Shown: piece by piece, positions 1 to 9,401 of the stretch
How positions within the stretch are numbered: position 1 is the stretch's first letter
How the letters are laid out: each line of letters opens with the position of its first letter
Source of the DNA: Polysphondylium violaceum
Taxonomy: Eukaryota; Evosea; Eumycetozoa; Dictyosteliales; Dictyosteliaceae
Length of the DNA stretch: 21,958 nucleotides
Direction of reading: 5' to 3'
NCBI GenBank assembly: GCA_000277445.1
Contig: AJWJ01000409.1
Location: 1 to 21,958, forward strand
The notes under the pieces: model-generated
What the model was told of the DNA's origin: nothing
The model's input: the letters and a program-made list of their open reading frames with translations, nothing else
Database searches by the model: none
Made by a program: the position numbers and the translations under genes

Positions 1-260
1 TTTTGTTGGAATTTTTTGAAAAAAGTGGATTTGTTTAAACATGGAATTAACAATCTAATTGGGGTGTACTATTTGAAAAGTGTTTTTTTGAAAATTAAGG
101 AAATTAAAATAGTTTTATAGAGTATTTGTATTATAAAAATATGGAAATTAAGGAAAGTAAGGGATGAAAAACAATTGACAACAAATTATATAAAATATAT
201 GTAAATATTTATACAGTTACGTTATCAATCAAGTAGAGGAAAAGCAGAAAGAACGATGAA
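1..260. other. 3' flank of the first gene, no feature seen
   Basis: AT-rich non-coding DNA at the window edge, downstream of the minus-strand gene that ends at 261. I see no open frame, RNA gene or clear repeat. It probably holds the 3' untranslated region and polyadenylation site of that gene. Confidence 0.5.
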
Positions 261-1362
261 TCAGTTATTTATTTTCTGGAGATGCGATTTTAAAGCCCCA
301 GCTTTGGTAACTTCTATCAAATCGCCTTTTATAACAACTCTGTAATCTTTGTTTTGGAAAATAATATTGTCATTCTTCCAAAAAGTAAAAGAGGACAATA
401 AAACCAATTTGACATTAAAAGATAAGTCCTTCTTCCAGTAATCTGATATTTGTTTGGATTTATCTTGAGAAAATAGTTTCATTAGATGATTCATAATGTC
501 ATTAAAACACAAACGGCATTGATCGTCGCTAAAAATCATATCTAGAGCTGATTTATCTAAAAGAGAAGTAGTTTGATTGTTAATTTGAACTGTCGCTAGC
601 TCATCATCTTCTTCTACTTCTTGTTTTTCTTTTTTTTCTTTTTTTTGATTCACTGTTGGTGAATGAATTTGTTACTACAGCATTTAAAAAATCTTCAACT
701 TTATCTACATTTGCTGGTCCAATTTCTTCAATTACTAGTGGTGATAAAATCGGTGAAGGCACTGTAATTGGAGCTGTTGCTTTAATTGAGAATGGTGGTG
801 GTCTCGAATATTTTGATAAAGCTGGAATTGTATTGGATTTTAAAATTGAATTGTTGCAGTTTAAACTTGAATTATTGGAATTTAATATTGAATTATTCGA
901 ATTTAAAATTGAATTATTTGAATTTAAAATTGAGTTATTTGAATTTATATTTTTAATTGTTGGTTGTGAAATTATTGTTTTTCCAATATTATCATATTTG
1001 TTGTTATTATTATTGATATTGTTGTGATTCGTTCTTTTTTTATAATTTTCGATTATTATATCATTGTTGTTATTGTCACCATCATCATCAATGCTTATGA
1101 TGTCATTTTTTCTTTTAGAAGATTGAATCAAATTAATTTTGTTGACTGGATGATCAACAACAAAATCAATATCATGGATTTCAAAACTATTTTTTTTGTT
1201 TGATGATGGTAATCCACAAATTGGTTTCATTGAGTGGAGTGGATTTGGTTCTTTTAAATTATTACAATTTAGAATTTGTTGCTGTTGCTGTTGTTTTTGT
1301 TGATGAGAATTGTTGCTGTTGTTATCTAAATCTAAAATTGAAATCGAATGTTTTCTATTGTT

Positions 1363-1451
<89 letters not shown>

Positions 1452-2646
1452 GCGGTGAAGAAAGTGGTGATGATAAAGGATATGATGAAATGGGTGAAGA
1501 ATATTTTGATTGAATCGCTGCCATTTTAACATGTGATGGTGATGAAACAGGTGAGTGAGGTGATGTATAGGGTGTTGAAATAGGTGGTGTTGAAATAGGC
1601 GGTGTTGAAATAGGCGGTGTTGAAATTAATGGAGGTAATTGAGGTGGAGAATATTGATGGTGGTGATGCGAATAAGGTGATGATTGATGGTGATAATTAT
1701 GATAATTATTATTATGATTATTGTTGCTACTACGATAACTATGATAATTATTATTATAATTATTACTATTATTATGATTGTTATGATTATTATGATTATT
1801 AGTATTATTATTATTAATTATCTGACTACTATAATTATTATTATTAAAAGAGTTACCAGCATATCCATTGTTATTCTGCTGCTGTTGTTGCGGAGGATAG
1901 GATTGGATATACTGTTCTTGAAAGTGATTGGGATTTGAATTATAATGATAGTCTGGATAGGGTGGGGGTGGTTGATATTGATTATTGTAGTATTGGGGAG
2001 GTGGGGGAGGTTGTGATCTATGTTGATAATTTGGGGGAGGATAGGAATTCTGTTGTTGGGAATAGGGTTGTTGTTGTTGACCATAGGGTTGTTGATAATA
2101 GTAAGGGTATCCTTGATCATAGTGTGGTGGATTTTGATAATGACCATATGGTGGCTGATTCACATTTCCATTTCTATTATTATTATCAAGTGATTTGTTT
2201 GTTCTGCCCTTTTTAGGTAGGGTGGCGCCCTTTTTTAGAGGTGGTTTTTTTAAAGTCTGCAATCTTGGGGGCAAATTCCTCTCTGACTCGTAGATGGCCA
2301 TCAACCTATTATATTCATGATTTCCCTCTTCATCCTCTTCTTCCTCCTCTTCCTCCTCTTCCTCCTGTTCCTCCTGCTCCTGATCCTCCTGCTCCTCCTC
2401 CACCACCACTACTTCCTTTTCCTTGAAAACACTGTTTTCATCTCGATCCTCGTCACTTTTATTTTTATTTTCAATGCTTTGCTTGTTGGCTGTTGTTGCC
2501 ACTGCAATTGCTGGTGTTGCCGTCGCTATCGCCGCAGTTGCCACGATTACCGCCGGTCTTGCAACGGCGCCGCCTATCGCCTCTTTGTCTTTTTCTTTTT
2601 CTTTTTCTTTTTTCCCATCTTTTGTTTTAGTCCTGCTCTTCTGCAT
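261..2646 (-). CDS. Asn/Gln/Pro-rich low-complexity protein, unknown function; frame conflict near 3' end
   Basis: I do not recognise this protein. An uninterrupted frame runs from the ATG at 2646 to a stop at 604, and a second coding-looking frame continues from about 653 to a stop at 261. The first part has, in order: a Lys/Glu-rich start, an Ala/Val-rich stretch, an acidic Glu run (about residues 80-108), a Pro/Tyr/Gln/Asn-rich region, ISTPP repeats, a long Asn run, SILNSNN repeats, and a basic tail. The second part has a non-repetitive, folded-looking C-terminus (SDDQCRLCFNDIMNHL and onward). The frames differ by one base. Either an intron at 557-617 (61 bp, GTAGAA...TTTTAG, in phase; product 774 aa) or a one-base length difference in the T8 runs at 630-637 and 639-646 (product about 794 aa) would join them. 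The weak donor makes the length difference at least as likely. Expression as protein is plausible but unproven. Confidence 0.6.
839..943. repeat. 21-bp tandem repeat, about 5 copies, coding
   Basis: Five units of 21 bp (starting at 839, 860, 881, 902, 923) of the form TTTAAAATTGAATTATTTGAA lie inside the minus-strand gene. They encode the heptad SILNSNN, with later units drifting to SSLNCNN. The unit length is a multiple of three, so copy-number change keeps the frame. Confidence 0.9.
1360..1450. repeat. (ATT)n microsatellite encoding polyasparagine
   Basis: A run of about 30 ATT triplets on the plus strand, with one interruption near 1383. It encodes a run of more than 30 Asn broken by one Lys in the minus-strand gene. 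Such AAT-encoded Asn runs are typical of dictyostelid proteins and are length-variable. Confidence 0.95.
1571..1628. repeat. 15-bp tandem repeat, about 3.9 copies, coding
   Basis: Units of GGTGTTGAAATAGGY repeat in tandem and encode ISTPP four times on the minus strand (the last unit reads ISTPY). Near-identical third positions suggest recent expansion. Confidence 0.9.
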
Positions 2647-3696
2647 TGTTAGTCACAAAGCAATAAACATTAAACTCTAGTGTTTGTTGGCGTGCGTGTA
2701 TTATAATATATGTAGGTATATGAATTTTTGTCCTGTTATTTTTTTTTTTTCTTTTTCATTTTTTCTTTTTTTTGCTTTGTTGCTGTGCTCAGAAATTAAT
2801 CTATATAAAAATCGGAGGGATGGGGTAGTAGTGTGATTGGTGGGTGATTTTTACTGCAATTTAATTCATAAATCACAATATTGGTGTTGCTATACTTTGA
2901 GAGGCGGGGTGTGTGTGTGTGTGTGTGTGGGGTGTAAAAATTTTAAATTATGATACACACTAAATTAAGAACAAATCTAAAACGGTAATAACACAGGGAT
3001 AAAATACTAATAATAATACTAATGATAATGAAATAAATATGTGATGATAATGAATGACTTTGGGGGCTAGCTCAAAGAAAGTAAAGCTTATATACAAAAA
3101 GGAAGTGAAAGTGAATCACTTTTGTCGCAATGGTTCAAGCATAACAAAAGGCTATATACTGTGTTGGTTCGAATTCGAAAAAGGTATGAAAAAAATTGAA
3201 ACTGATTCAATCGTTTCAAGAGGGGTGGGAATCTTTTTCTTTTTTTTAAAAAAAAAGTATTTTTTTTATTTTTTTATTTTTTTTTTTTGTTTCACTTTGC
3301 TTTCGCCTAGCAGAGCAAATAAAAAGGTATGAAAAAAAAAAAATCTACCAACAACAATGAACTTCAAACATAGCTGTTCAAAGAATTATCAAAAAATTTT
3401 AAAAAATTCTTGGTTTACCGGAAAAAACCGTGATCATTCTAAAATTATCTTACGATGCTTGTGTTGGGGGAAAAAACAAAAACTGAAAAATTGAAAATTT
3501 TGATTTCAAAAAAAAGGCGGAAATTTTTTTATTTTTTTTACAAATTTAAAATTGTTGTGATCATTATGATGATGAAAGTGTGTATCTGTGGGGTTGCAAA
3601 ATATGTAACAATTCACCCCACACATGTTTGCAAAACAAGGTAGGCAACACCTTTTGTTAAATTTTTTTTTAAATTTTGTTCCCATATTTTTGCAAC
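2647..3696. promoter_or_regulatory. Divergent intergenic region between the Asn-rich gene and the metal transporter
   Basis: About 1.05 kb separates two divergent start codons, so it should hold both promoters. It contains T-rich tracts near 2740-2780, a G/T-rich block at 2906-2935, an A/T-tract palindrome near 3240-3260, and further T runs just before the transporter. Open frames here (for example at 3054-3332) are low-complexity Phe/Lys-rich and I do not take them as genes. No tRNA or other RNA gene was seen. Confidence 0.5.
2906..2935. promoter_or_regulatory. G/T-rich box with (GT)n core
   Basis: A GGGG block, about ten GT dinucleotides and a second GGGG block form a 30-bp G/T-rich element about 260 bp upstream of the minus-strand start at 2646 and about 760 bp upstream of the transporter start at 3697. 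It resembles the G boxes bound by the dictyostelid factor GBF, which recognises G/T-rich sequence upstream of cAMP-induced developmental genes. A function here is inference from resemblance only. Confidence 0.4.
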
Positions 3697-5245
3697 ATGC
3701 TCCATCAATATTCAACATATAGTAATGACAATGACGATGACGATGATGGTCAAGACACTGTACATGGTGATTTAGAGGATATTTCCATCAATGATGATAA
3801 TGATCAATACACAGACGAGGGAATTAAAACACCTTTGTTTAATCACAATATTAAAATAGTCGAGAGGTTTTATCAGAAAGAACAAGACAGTGATGATGAC
3901 GATACACAAGACACTCGTTCATCTTCAATTACAATAGATGTAATGCCAAGTGCAGCCTATTCAGCATCACCATCACCATCAACGATTGAAACGTCGACGT
4001 TGACCTACAGAAAACACGTAAAGACGTCGGAGGAGCTGAGGAGGATCATAGAGTCGACCCGTGTCAACGATGACGAACTCAAGTACAAATCAAAGTCTCA
4101 GAGAAAGTTTTACAAAAAGCAAAATGAACTGATTGATCAGATTCTCACACCACTGGACCAGCTGGCTCCCAATCAACAGGAGACCCAAGACAATGACTTT
4201 AAAGTCAAGGTGGCCATCAACGGTAGTCTGTTGGTCAACATTGTATTGTTTTCTATGCAAATCACTGCCGCCATCATAACCGGCTCCCTCACTCTGCTCG
4301 CCACCAGTGTTGACGCCTTTATGGATCTCCTCAGCGGCTTTATTTTATTCATGACTGAAAGAGCAAAGAAAAAGAAAAACTACTTTGACTATCCAACCGG
4401 CAAATCTAGAATGGAACCAGTTGGTATTATTATATTTGCATCTTTGATGTCTACCGTATCTGTCAATCTTATTGTTGAAGGGTGTACATCATTGATCAAA
4501 CAAAATGATAAACACATTGATTTAGATATACTACCCATTTGCTTTGTTGTATTTGCTATAGCTTGTAAAGTTATAATGTATTTCTATTGTAGAGTACTCA
4601 CTCACTCTTCTTCTTGTATGGTAAGTAGTGTTATCATCATTATCATTATCATCATCACCATCATCTCATCATCAATAATAACAATGATATTAATATCTAT
4701 ATTCATATAGATTTTAGCAACAGATCATAGAAATGATGTAACAGTCAATAGTTTTGGACTTGTCATGGCAATTTTGGGAGATCATGTTGTTTGGTGGTTA
4801 GATCCAACAGGAGCATTGATTGTTGCATTGATTATTTTGAGATCATGGACATCGGAAGCCTATGAACAGATTCAACTTTTAGTTGGTAAAACTGCCTCAC
4901 CAGAGATATTACAAAAATTAACCTATATTGCATTTACTCATTCTCCAGAGATACTAAAAGTTGATACTTGTAGAGCTTTTTATTTTGGCAATAATTTATT
5001 TGTCGAAGTTGATATTGTTTTACCAAGGTATGTTGTTGATTGATTACACTCCATACACCCTATAAATCTATCTATATCATTCCTAATTCATTCATTTATT
5101 TATTGATAGGGATATGCCATTACACAAAACTCATGATATTGGTGAATCTCTTCAAGAGAAATTGGAATTATTGGGTGAGGTTGAAAGGGCTTTTGTTCAT
5201 GTAGACTATGATTATAAACATAAACCTGAGCATAAAAGAATTTAA
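3697..5245 (+). CDS. Cation diffusion facilitator, manganese (Mn-CDF) type transporter
   Basis: Membrane metal/proton antiporter of the CDF family (Zn/Fe/Mn efflux or sequestration). Exons 3697-4620, 4711-5027 and 5110-5245 join in frame (introns GTAAGT...ATAG and GTATGT...GATAG) to give 458 aa. The N-terminal ~170 residues are acidic and Ser-rich, predicted cytosolic. Transmembrane helices follow from about residue 172. TM2 carries D206-AFM-D210 and TM5 carries D313-HRN-D317. This pair of DxxxD motifs marks the Mn-CDF group (plant MTP8-11), whereas Zn-CDFs have HxxxD. A C-terminal cytosolic domain ends in DYDYKHKPEHKRI. I chose the first ATG in frame; the open frame extends a few codons upstream without ATG. 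An alternative upstream exon ending at the GTAGGC near 3640 would also join in phase but looks less likely. Intron 1 contains an (ATC)-rich stretch. Direction of transport and the compartment are not shown by the sequence. Confidence 0.93.
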
Positions 5246-5377
5246 TCAACTCTATAGTGGATAAAACACAACATATTGTAGTGGTTGTTGTTTTGTAAAT
5301 AGATAATTGTGTATATATGATAAATAGATAATAGTAATAATTATGTGTAAATAGATGTATAAATAATAATAGTTTAG

Positions 5378-6808
5378 TTATTTTTGATTTGTATTTAAAT
5401 ATTGTTTTAAAATAAATATAGTTCCAGTTGCAATCTTTTCGTCTTGATTAAAAAACCCTTGCTTCAGTTGATCAACACTTGGTATAGGATCTGGTGTTTT
5501 TGTTGCATCTTGAAATGTTGAAATAATATCAAATTCTTTTTCAATAGAAGATGACGATGATGAAGAAGATGATATACTATTATTATTATTGTTGTTGTTA
5601 TTAATATTACTATCATTATCATCGTATTCAGTAAAAGTATTGTTTAATAATAGAGATAGAGTTGATTTTGGAATCCATGCGCCCATCGATACTTCTGTTT
5701 CTTGTAGTTTAATTGAGTTTGGATCGATATCATTCTTTAATTTAATATTGACAAATACAACGATATGGTGATCGACTGGCAATTTGTCTTTGGGCAAGAG
5801 GACAGGATAGGCACTTTCAAACACACCACAAATGTCGATCGAGTCCATAGATTCTCTGTTTTTAATTAAATCCACACCAGTCTCTTCATAGAGTTCTCTG
5901 AGTCCTGTTTCAAATATTGATTCGTTGATTTCCATATGACCACCAGGCAACACCCATGCGTTGGGGAATATTCTGAGAAGTGGTGATCTCTTTGTAAGCA
6001 ATATTCTATTGAACGAGTCTTCCAACAACACTGCCACGCCTACTTTGATTGGTGGATATTTCTTTTCAATTTGTAAATCTTTATGTACAATCGATTCTGA
6101 TCTCTCTAATTGATGAAAAGGACATTCTTTTGAATGTCCAATTGGATATGTTTTCCTATTACCATTACTATTGTTATTGTCTGTTGTTGGCGATAATATC
6201 AATCTACCACTTTCAATATCCAATTCTAAAAGAGTGTGACCTTTTGAATGAGTGATGGGTGTGATGCCTAGTTTCTTCAATACACATTTATTCCATTGTC
6301 CCAGTGAGGCTTGTTGTTGGTCATTATCATTCGTATTACTATTATACTCTATCATATGTACAGAAGGCCAATACACTCTTGCCTTTGTAGAATCTGTATT
6401 TGTATTTGATAAATCCATATTATAGTTTATATTATCTGATGATTCGTTATAGTTTAAATTGATCTTTTTTAATAAGACTAGATTTAAAAATACCAATAAC
6501 ACGAGTAAAAACACAACATAGATCTTGTCTCTTTTGTTATTATTACTATTACTATTGTTTTCACTATTACTTTCAAAATTAATATTTGTATCAATTATAA
6601 TAGATGTGCTTTTAGTGGTTGTGGTTGTTGTTGGTAAACCAGATTGCTCTATTGATGTACTTGTATTGTGCTGTTGTTGAGGAATATGATTGCCACTACT
6701 ACTATACTCATACAAACTATTATCTTGACTACTATTTATACTATTGCTATTGTTATTGTTATTATGATTGTTACTACGTTGTTGATGATGTGTCTGACGT
6801 AACATCAT
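5378..6808 (-). CDS. nudt17: NUDT17-like Nudix hydrolase with N-terminal membrane anchor
   Basis: Single-exon gene of 476 aa. Nudix hydrolases cleave nucleoside diphosphates linked to another moiety. The Nudix box at residues 290-312 (G290, E296, R304-E305-L306, E308-E309, G311-V312) fits GX5EX7REUXEEXGU without exception, so metal binding and catalysis should be intact. The match to animal NUDT17 extends beyond the box: SGRLILS and ECPFHQL upstream, ESAYP and DHHIV downstream, and a TGTxFxLK segment at the C-terminus. NUDT17 has reported decapping activity on capped RNA in vitro; the natural substrate is uncertain. Unlike the animal protein, this one begins with about 90 Asn/Ser/Thr/Gln-rich residues and one hydrophobic helix at about 96-113 (VVFLLVLLVFLNLVLL), flanked by Lys, suggesting a single-pass anchor. 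Asn and Ser runs at about 400-422 interrupt the C-terminal part. It is convergent with the transporter, stops 132 bp apart. Two adjacent ATGs occur; the first was used. Confidence 0.9.
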   Translation of the reverse strand: MMLRQTHHQQRSNNHNNNNNSNSINSSQDNSLYEYSSSGNHIPQQQHNTSTSIEQSGLPTTTTTTKSTSIIIDTNINFESNSENNSNSNNNKRDKIYVVFLLVLLVFLNLVLLKKINLNYNESSDNINYNMDLSNTNTDSTKARVYWPSVHMIEYNSNTNDNDQQQASLGQWNKCVLKKLGITPITHSKGHTLLELDIESGRLILSPTTDNNNSNGNRKTYPIGHSKECPFHQLERSESIVHKDLQIEKKYPPIKVGVAVLLEDSFNRILLTKRSPLLRIFPNAWVLPGGHMEINESIFETGLRELYEETGVDLIKNRESMDSIDICGVFESAYPVLLPKDKLPVDHHIVVFVNIKLKNDIDPNSIKLQETEVSMGAWIPKSTLSLLLNNTFTEYDDNDSNINNNNNNNNSISSSSSSSSSIEKEFDIISTFQDATKTPDPIPSVDQLKQGFFNQDEKIATGTIFILKQYLNTNQK

Positions 6809-7070
6809 AAAATAACATTATGATTTTGTGTTATGGATGAAAAAGATAAAAATAGAAAAAAAAAAAAAAACTTTCTTCACCACACCACACATCAAAATAT
6901 CAGTCCATGTTGAAGGTCTCGATGAAAAGGTCAAGATACTAGATGAGGCTTTAGCTTGAAAACTTGTTTCAATTTACTGTAACTTTTTTTTTTTTATTTT
7001 TTTTTTTTTTTGTAAAAACAACAGGAAACGAAAATATCCCACAAGAATTACTAAAACTCTTGAGTATTAA

Positions 7071-7173
7071 AAAAACTCGACTGACACCATAAACTTTGAG
7101 ATACTGATTTCTATTGTGTGTACGGCGGTTTGTTTTTTATCTGATTCGCCAAAGAAAGAGATCACAGACCCAA
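7071..7173 (+). repeat. Dispersed element, copy 1
   Basis: Shares with copy 2 (7379-7469), in the same orientation, AAAACTCG near the left end, the 16-mer CCATAAACTTTGAGAT (7087-7102), CTGATT(T/C)(C/T)TATTGTGTGTACG (7104-7124) and CAAAGAAAGAG/ACAGRCCCA at the right end. This copy has about 26 extra bases at roughly 7125-7151 bounded by GGCG and CGCC. Strand is arbitrary. It could be a duplicated regulatory block, a small RNA gene pair or a remnant of a repeat family. Confidence 0.7.
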
Positions 7174-7378
7174 TTCTAGACGTCAATTTTTAAATGGTTT
7201 CCTGTAGCCATTTGATAGTATGGCTAGAGACAATTAAAATTTTAAAAAGTTAAAGAAAAAAAAATATCTTATAGATTCGTTCAATGATATTTATCATTAT
7301 CTTTGGATCAAAAATATTTATGAACTTATCTTTGTAACATATATTTTTTATTTTAAGATTTACTTATTCTCTTTGAGG

Positions 7379-7469
7379 TAAAACTCGTCTGATATTTTGA
7401 GAATTGGGTCCATAAACTTTGAGATGGCTGATTCTTATTGTGTGTACGACAAAGAGAACACAGGCCCAG
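7379..7469 (+). repeat. Dispersed element, copy 2
   Basis: Second copy of the element at 7071-7173, 323-324 bp downstream and in the same orientation. It has CCATAAACTTTGAGAT at 7410-7425 and the ATTGTGTGTACG block ending at 7448. It lacks the GGCG...CGCC insertion of copy 1 and has about 17 different bases (including TTGGGT) before the 16-mer. A T10 run follows at about 7491-7500. Confidence 0.7.
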
Positions 7470-7917
7470 CAATCAGATAAATAAACATACTTTTTTTTTT
7501 AGCCTCACATATTCTAATTGTTACTCTCACCCAATTGTGTGACAAGTGATGACAAATAAACACTAGTAAATTTTAACGTGAGCAGAGAATTAGTCAAACC
7601 ACATCAAGGGTGCTGGACCTAATGATAGAATGTAAGCGACAACGGATAAAAAATCATTTCTAACCTTTTAAATAAAAAACAATACTTTGAGTCTTTTTTA
7701 GTATTGATCGTATGATTATTTTTGATTATTATAATTCAGATGCGTGTATCGTCACAAAAAACAATTTTCTTTTTTTTTTTTATTTTTTTTATTTTTTTCA
7801 ATTTTTTCAAAATGATTTTTTTTTTTTCATCAAAAAAATTTGATCAAGCTTCGATCTCACCTCACCTACTATAATAGTAATAATTAAAGGAGATAAATCA
7901 CTATTCCAGAGAAGAAG

Positions 7918-9097
7918 ATGAATAAATTAATATTATTATTATTGGTTTCAATTCTATTGGTACTATGCTCAGCCAATGGACAACAAGCATCCACTGACAA
8001 AGCATTGGTATCAAATCTTTACAACATTGCTCAAAGCTCAGGTGGATTGATAACACTGACACCACCACAAATTAAACAATACATCACCATTCCAAACAGA
8101 CCCTATGAATTGGTCTTGTTGATGTCTTCCGATAATAGTAAATATGGTTGCGGTATTTGCTCGTATGTATATTACAATTTTATTACAACCATCCTCTCAA
8201 ATCAGGTATTAACCTCATCATTATTATCACCACCAAACACATAATACTATAGTCAATCAAAGGCATCATTAGAGTCATATATGATGTCTTATATTCCATA
8301 TTTAAATGACCAGGACACCTTTTTCAAAAAACCAATATTTTTCTTTTTCGTCGATGTCGACAATGGATTAGAGTTGTTCCAAAAATTACAACTTCAAACC
8401 ATTCCACATTTAGTCTATGCCCCAAGTGGCAATAGTCCCCTCACTATAAAGGGCCAAACTTATCCACGTCCAGACAATATTTCACCCGATCTTGTATCTT
8501 CATTTATCAAACAAAAATCTGGTGGAAAGATTGAAATCAATGTGGTAAAATCCTTTATGGAATTACATTTCAACAAGATTGCCGCCGTCTTTGGTTTAAT
8601 CTTTGCCTTGAGAATCATTGCTTTTTGTTGGTCAAAAAGACAATATCCAATGTTTTGGTTTTTGATTACACTTGTATGTATCTAATAATTCGATAGGTGT
8701 ATGGTAGAGGAGTCCTATTAACCAATTATTATAATAATATTTGTAGGCTATATTTGGAGCAGTTTTATCAGGAGTTTTTTTCAATTTTATTCACACACCA
8801 CCTTTGTTTGATTTCAATCAACAATCTGGTGTTATTTCATATTTTAGTAGAGGTGCTAGATCACAAACAGTATCAGAGGGTGCAATCATGGGCTCATTGA
8901 CATTATTTATTTCGTTTGTTTATATTTATTTATCAGATATACTTCCAAACCAAAGTACCATTAGCAAAGAAAAGAAAATGGCATTTTTCTTTGGTGCCTT
9001 TACATTGTTTGTCATTTGTTTAATGGCTTTATCAAGATGTTATCAATTGAAATACTATAGACCTTGGTTCTTTATTCCAGAGATTTTTTTAAATTAA
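7918..9097 (+). CDS. ost3: Oligosaccharyltransferase subunit OST3/OST6 (TUSC3/MagT1 family)
   Basis: Subunit of the ER oligosaccharyltransferase complex, with a lumenal thioredoxin-like domain that forms mixed disulfides with substrate proteins so that nearby Asn sites can be glycosylated. Preferred exons 7918-8162, 8253-8673 and 8747-9097 give 338 aa, close to animal MagT1 (335). A signal peptide covers residues 1-20 (hydrophobic core ILLLLVSILLVL). The redox motif is C78-G-I-C81. A FFFVDVDNG segment matches the conserved (M)VDFDEG of the family. Four C-terminal transmembrane helices follow, and the ISKEKK loop between the last ones fits the family. Intron 1 has two in-frame solutions: GTATGT at 8163 to TATAG at 8252 (preferred, strong signals), or GTATTA at 8206 to AAAG at 8262 (349 aa). 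Intron 2 (8674-8746) is clear. The gene is followed 304 bp later by the thioesterase gene on the same strand. Confidence 0.93.
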
Positions 9098-9401
9098 AAA
9101 AAGAAACGACTTGATATCCAAAAATACAAAAAACAAATCCAATCCAATAATAATAATAATAATAAGAATAGTATATATTAATTATATATTACATGTTGTA
9201 TCAATATACTTGTTCAAATTTGAATCATACATCAATAAAAGTTTGCGTATTTCCGAAAATATCCTCTTTTTTCCTCCGATGACCTTTTTTCCCTTTTTTC
9301 TTTTATTTTTTATTTTTTTTTCCTTTTTTTGAAAAATTGGGGGGAAGCCTACTTTTTTGCGAGAAAAAATATATTAAAAATTTAATATAGAAGATAGAAA
9401 G
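9098..9401 (+). promoter_or_regulatory. Intergenic region upstream of ppt1
   Basis: 304 bp between tandem genes. It contains an (AAT)n run near 9157-9175, a long T-rich tract with scattered C at about 9267-9330, and an isolated G6 run at about 9339-9344. The T-tract just upstream of the start is typical of dictyostelid promoters. No gene seen. Confidence 0.45.

Larger units (their letters stand above)
6809..7917. promoter_or_regulatory. Divergent intergenic region between the Nudix and OST3/OST6 genes
   Basis: About 1.1 kb between two divergent starts, so both promoters lie here. It contains poly-A/T tracts (near 6855, 6985, 7490, 7770), a duplicated ~100 bp element (7071-7173 and 7379-7469), a perfect 7-bp-stem hairpin at 7205-7226 (TAGCCAT/ATGGCTA), a palindrome at 7283-7298 (AATGATA/TATCATT), and a TCCCACAA motif at 7037. 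No protein-coding exon was found on either strand. Confidence 0.5.

Noticed and set aside
3121-3190. tRNA-like TTGGTTCGAATTCGAA (B-box resemblance)
   Set aside because: No A box at the right spacing and no acceptor stem or cloverleaf could be drawn.
3054-3332. 92-codon plus-strand frame in the first divergent intergenic region
   Set aside because: Its second half is Phe/Lys/Tyr runs from T and A tracts, it has no homologous-looking domain, and it lies where promoters are expected.
3455-3643. Possible upstream first exon of the metal transporter, ending at a GTAGGC donor
   Set aside because: It joins in phase to 3723, but the donor is weak, the frame is low-complexity and an ordinary ATG exists at 3697. 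Kept only as an alternative.
7547-7640. C/D snoRNA candidate starting with GTGATGA
   Set aside because: No CTGA D box at an acceptable distance and no terminal stem.
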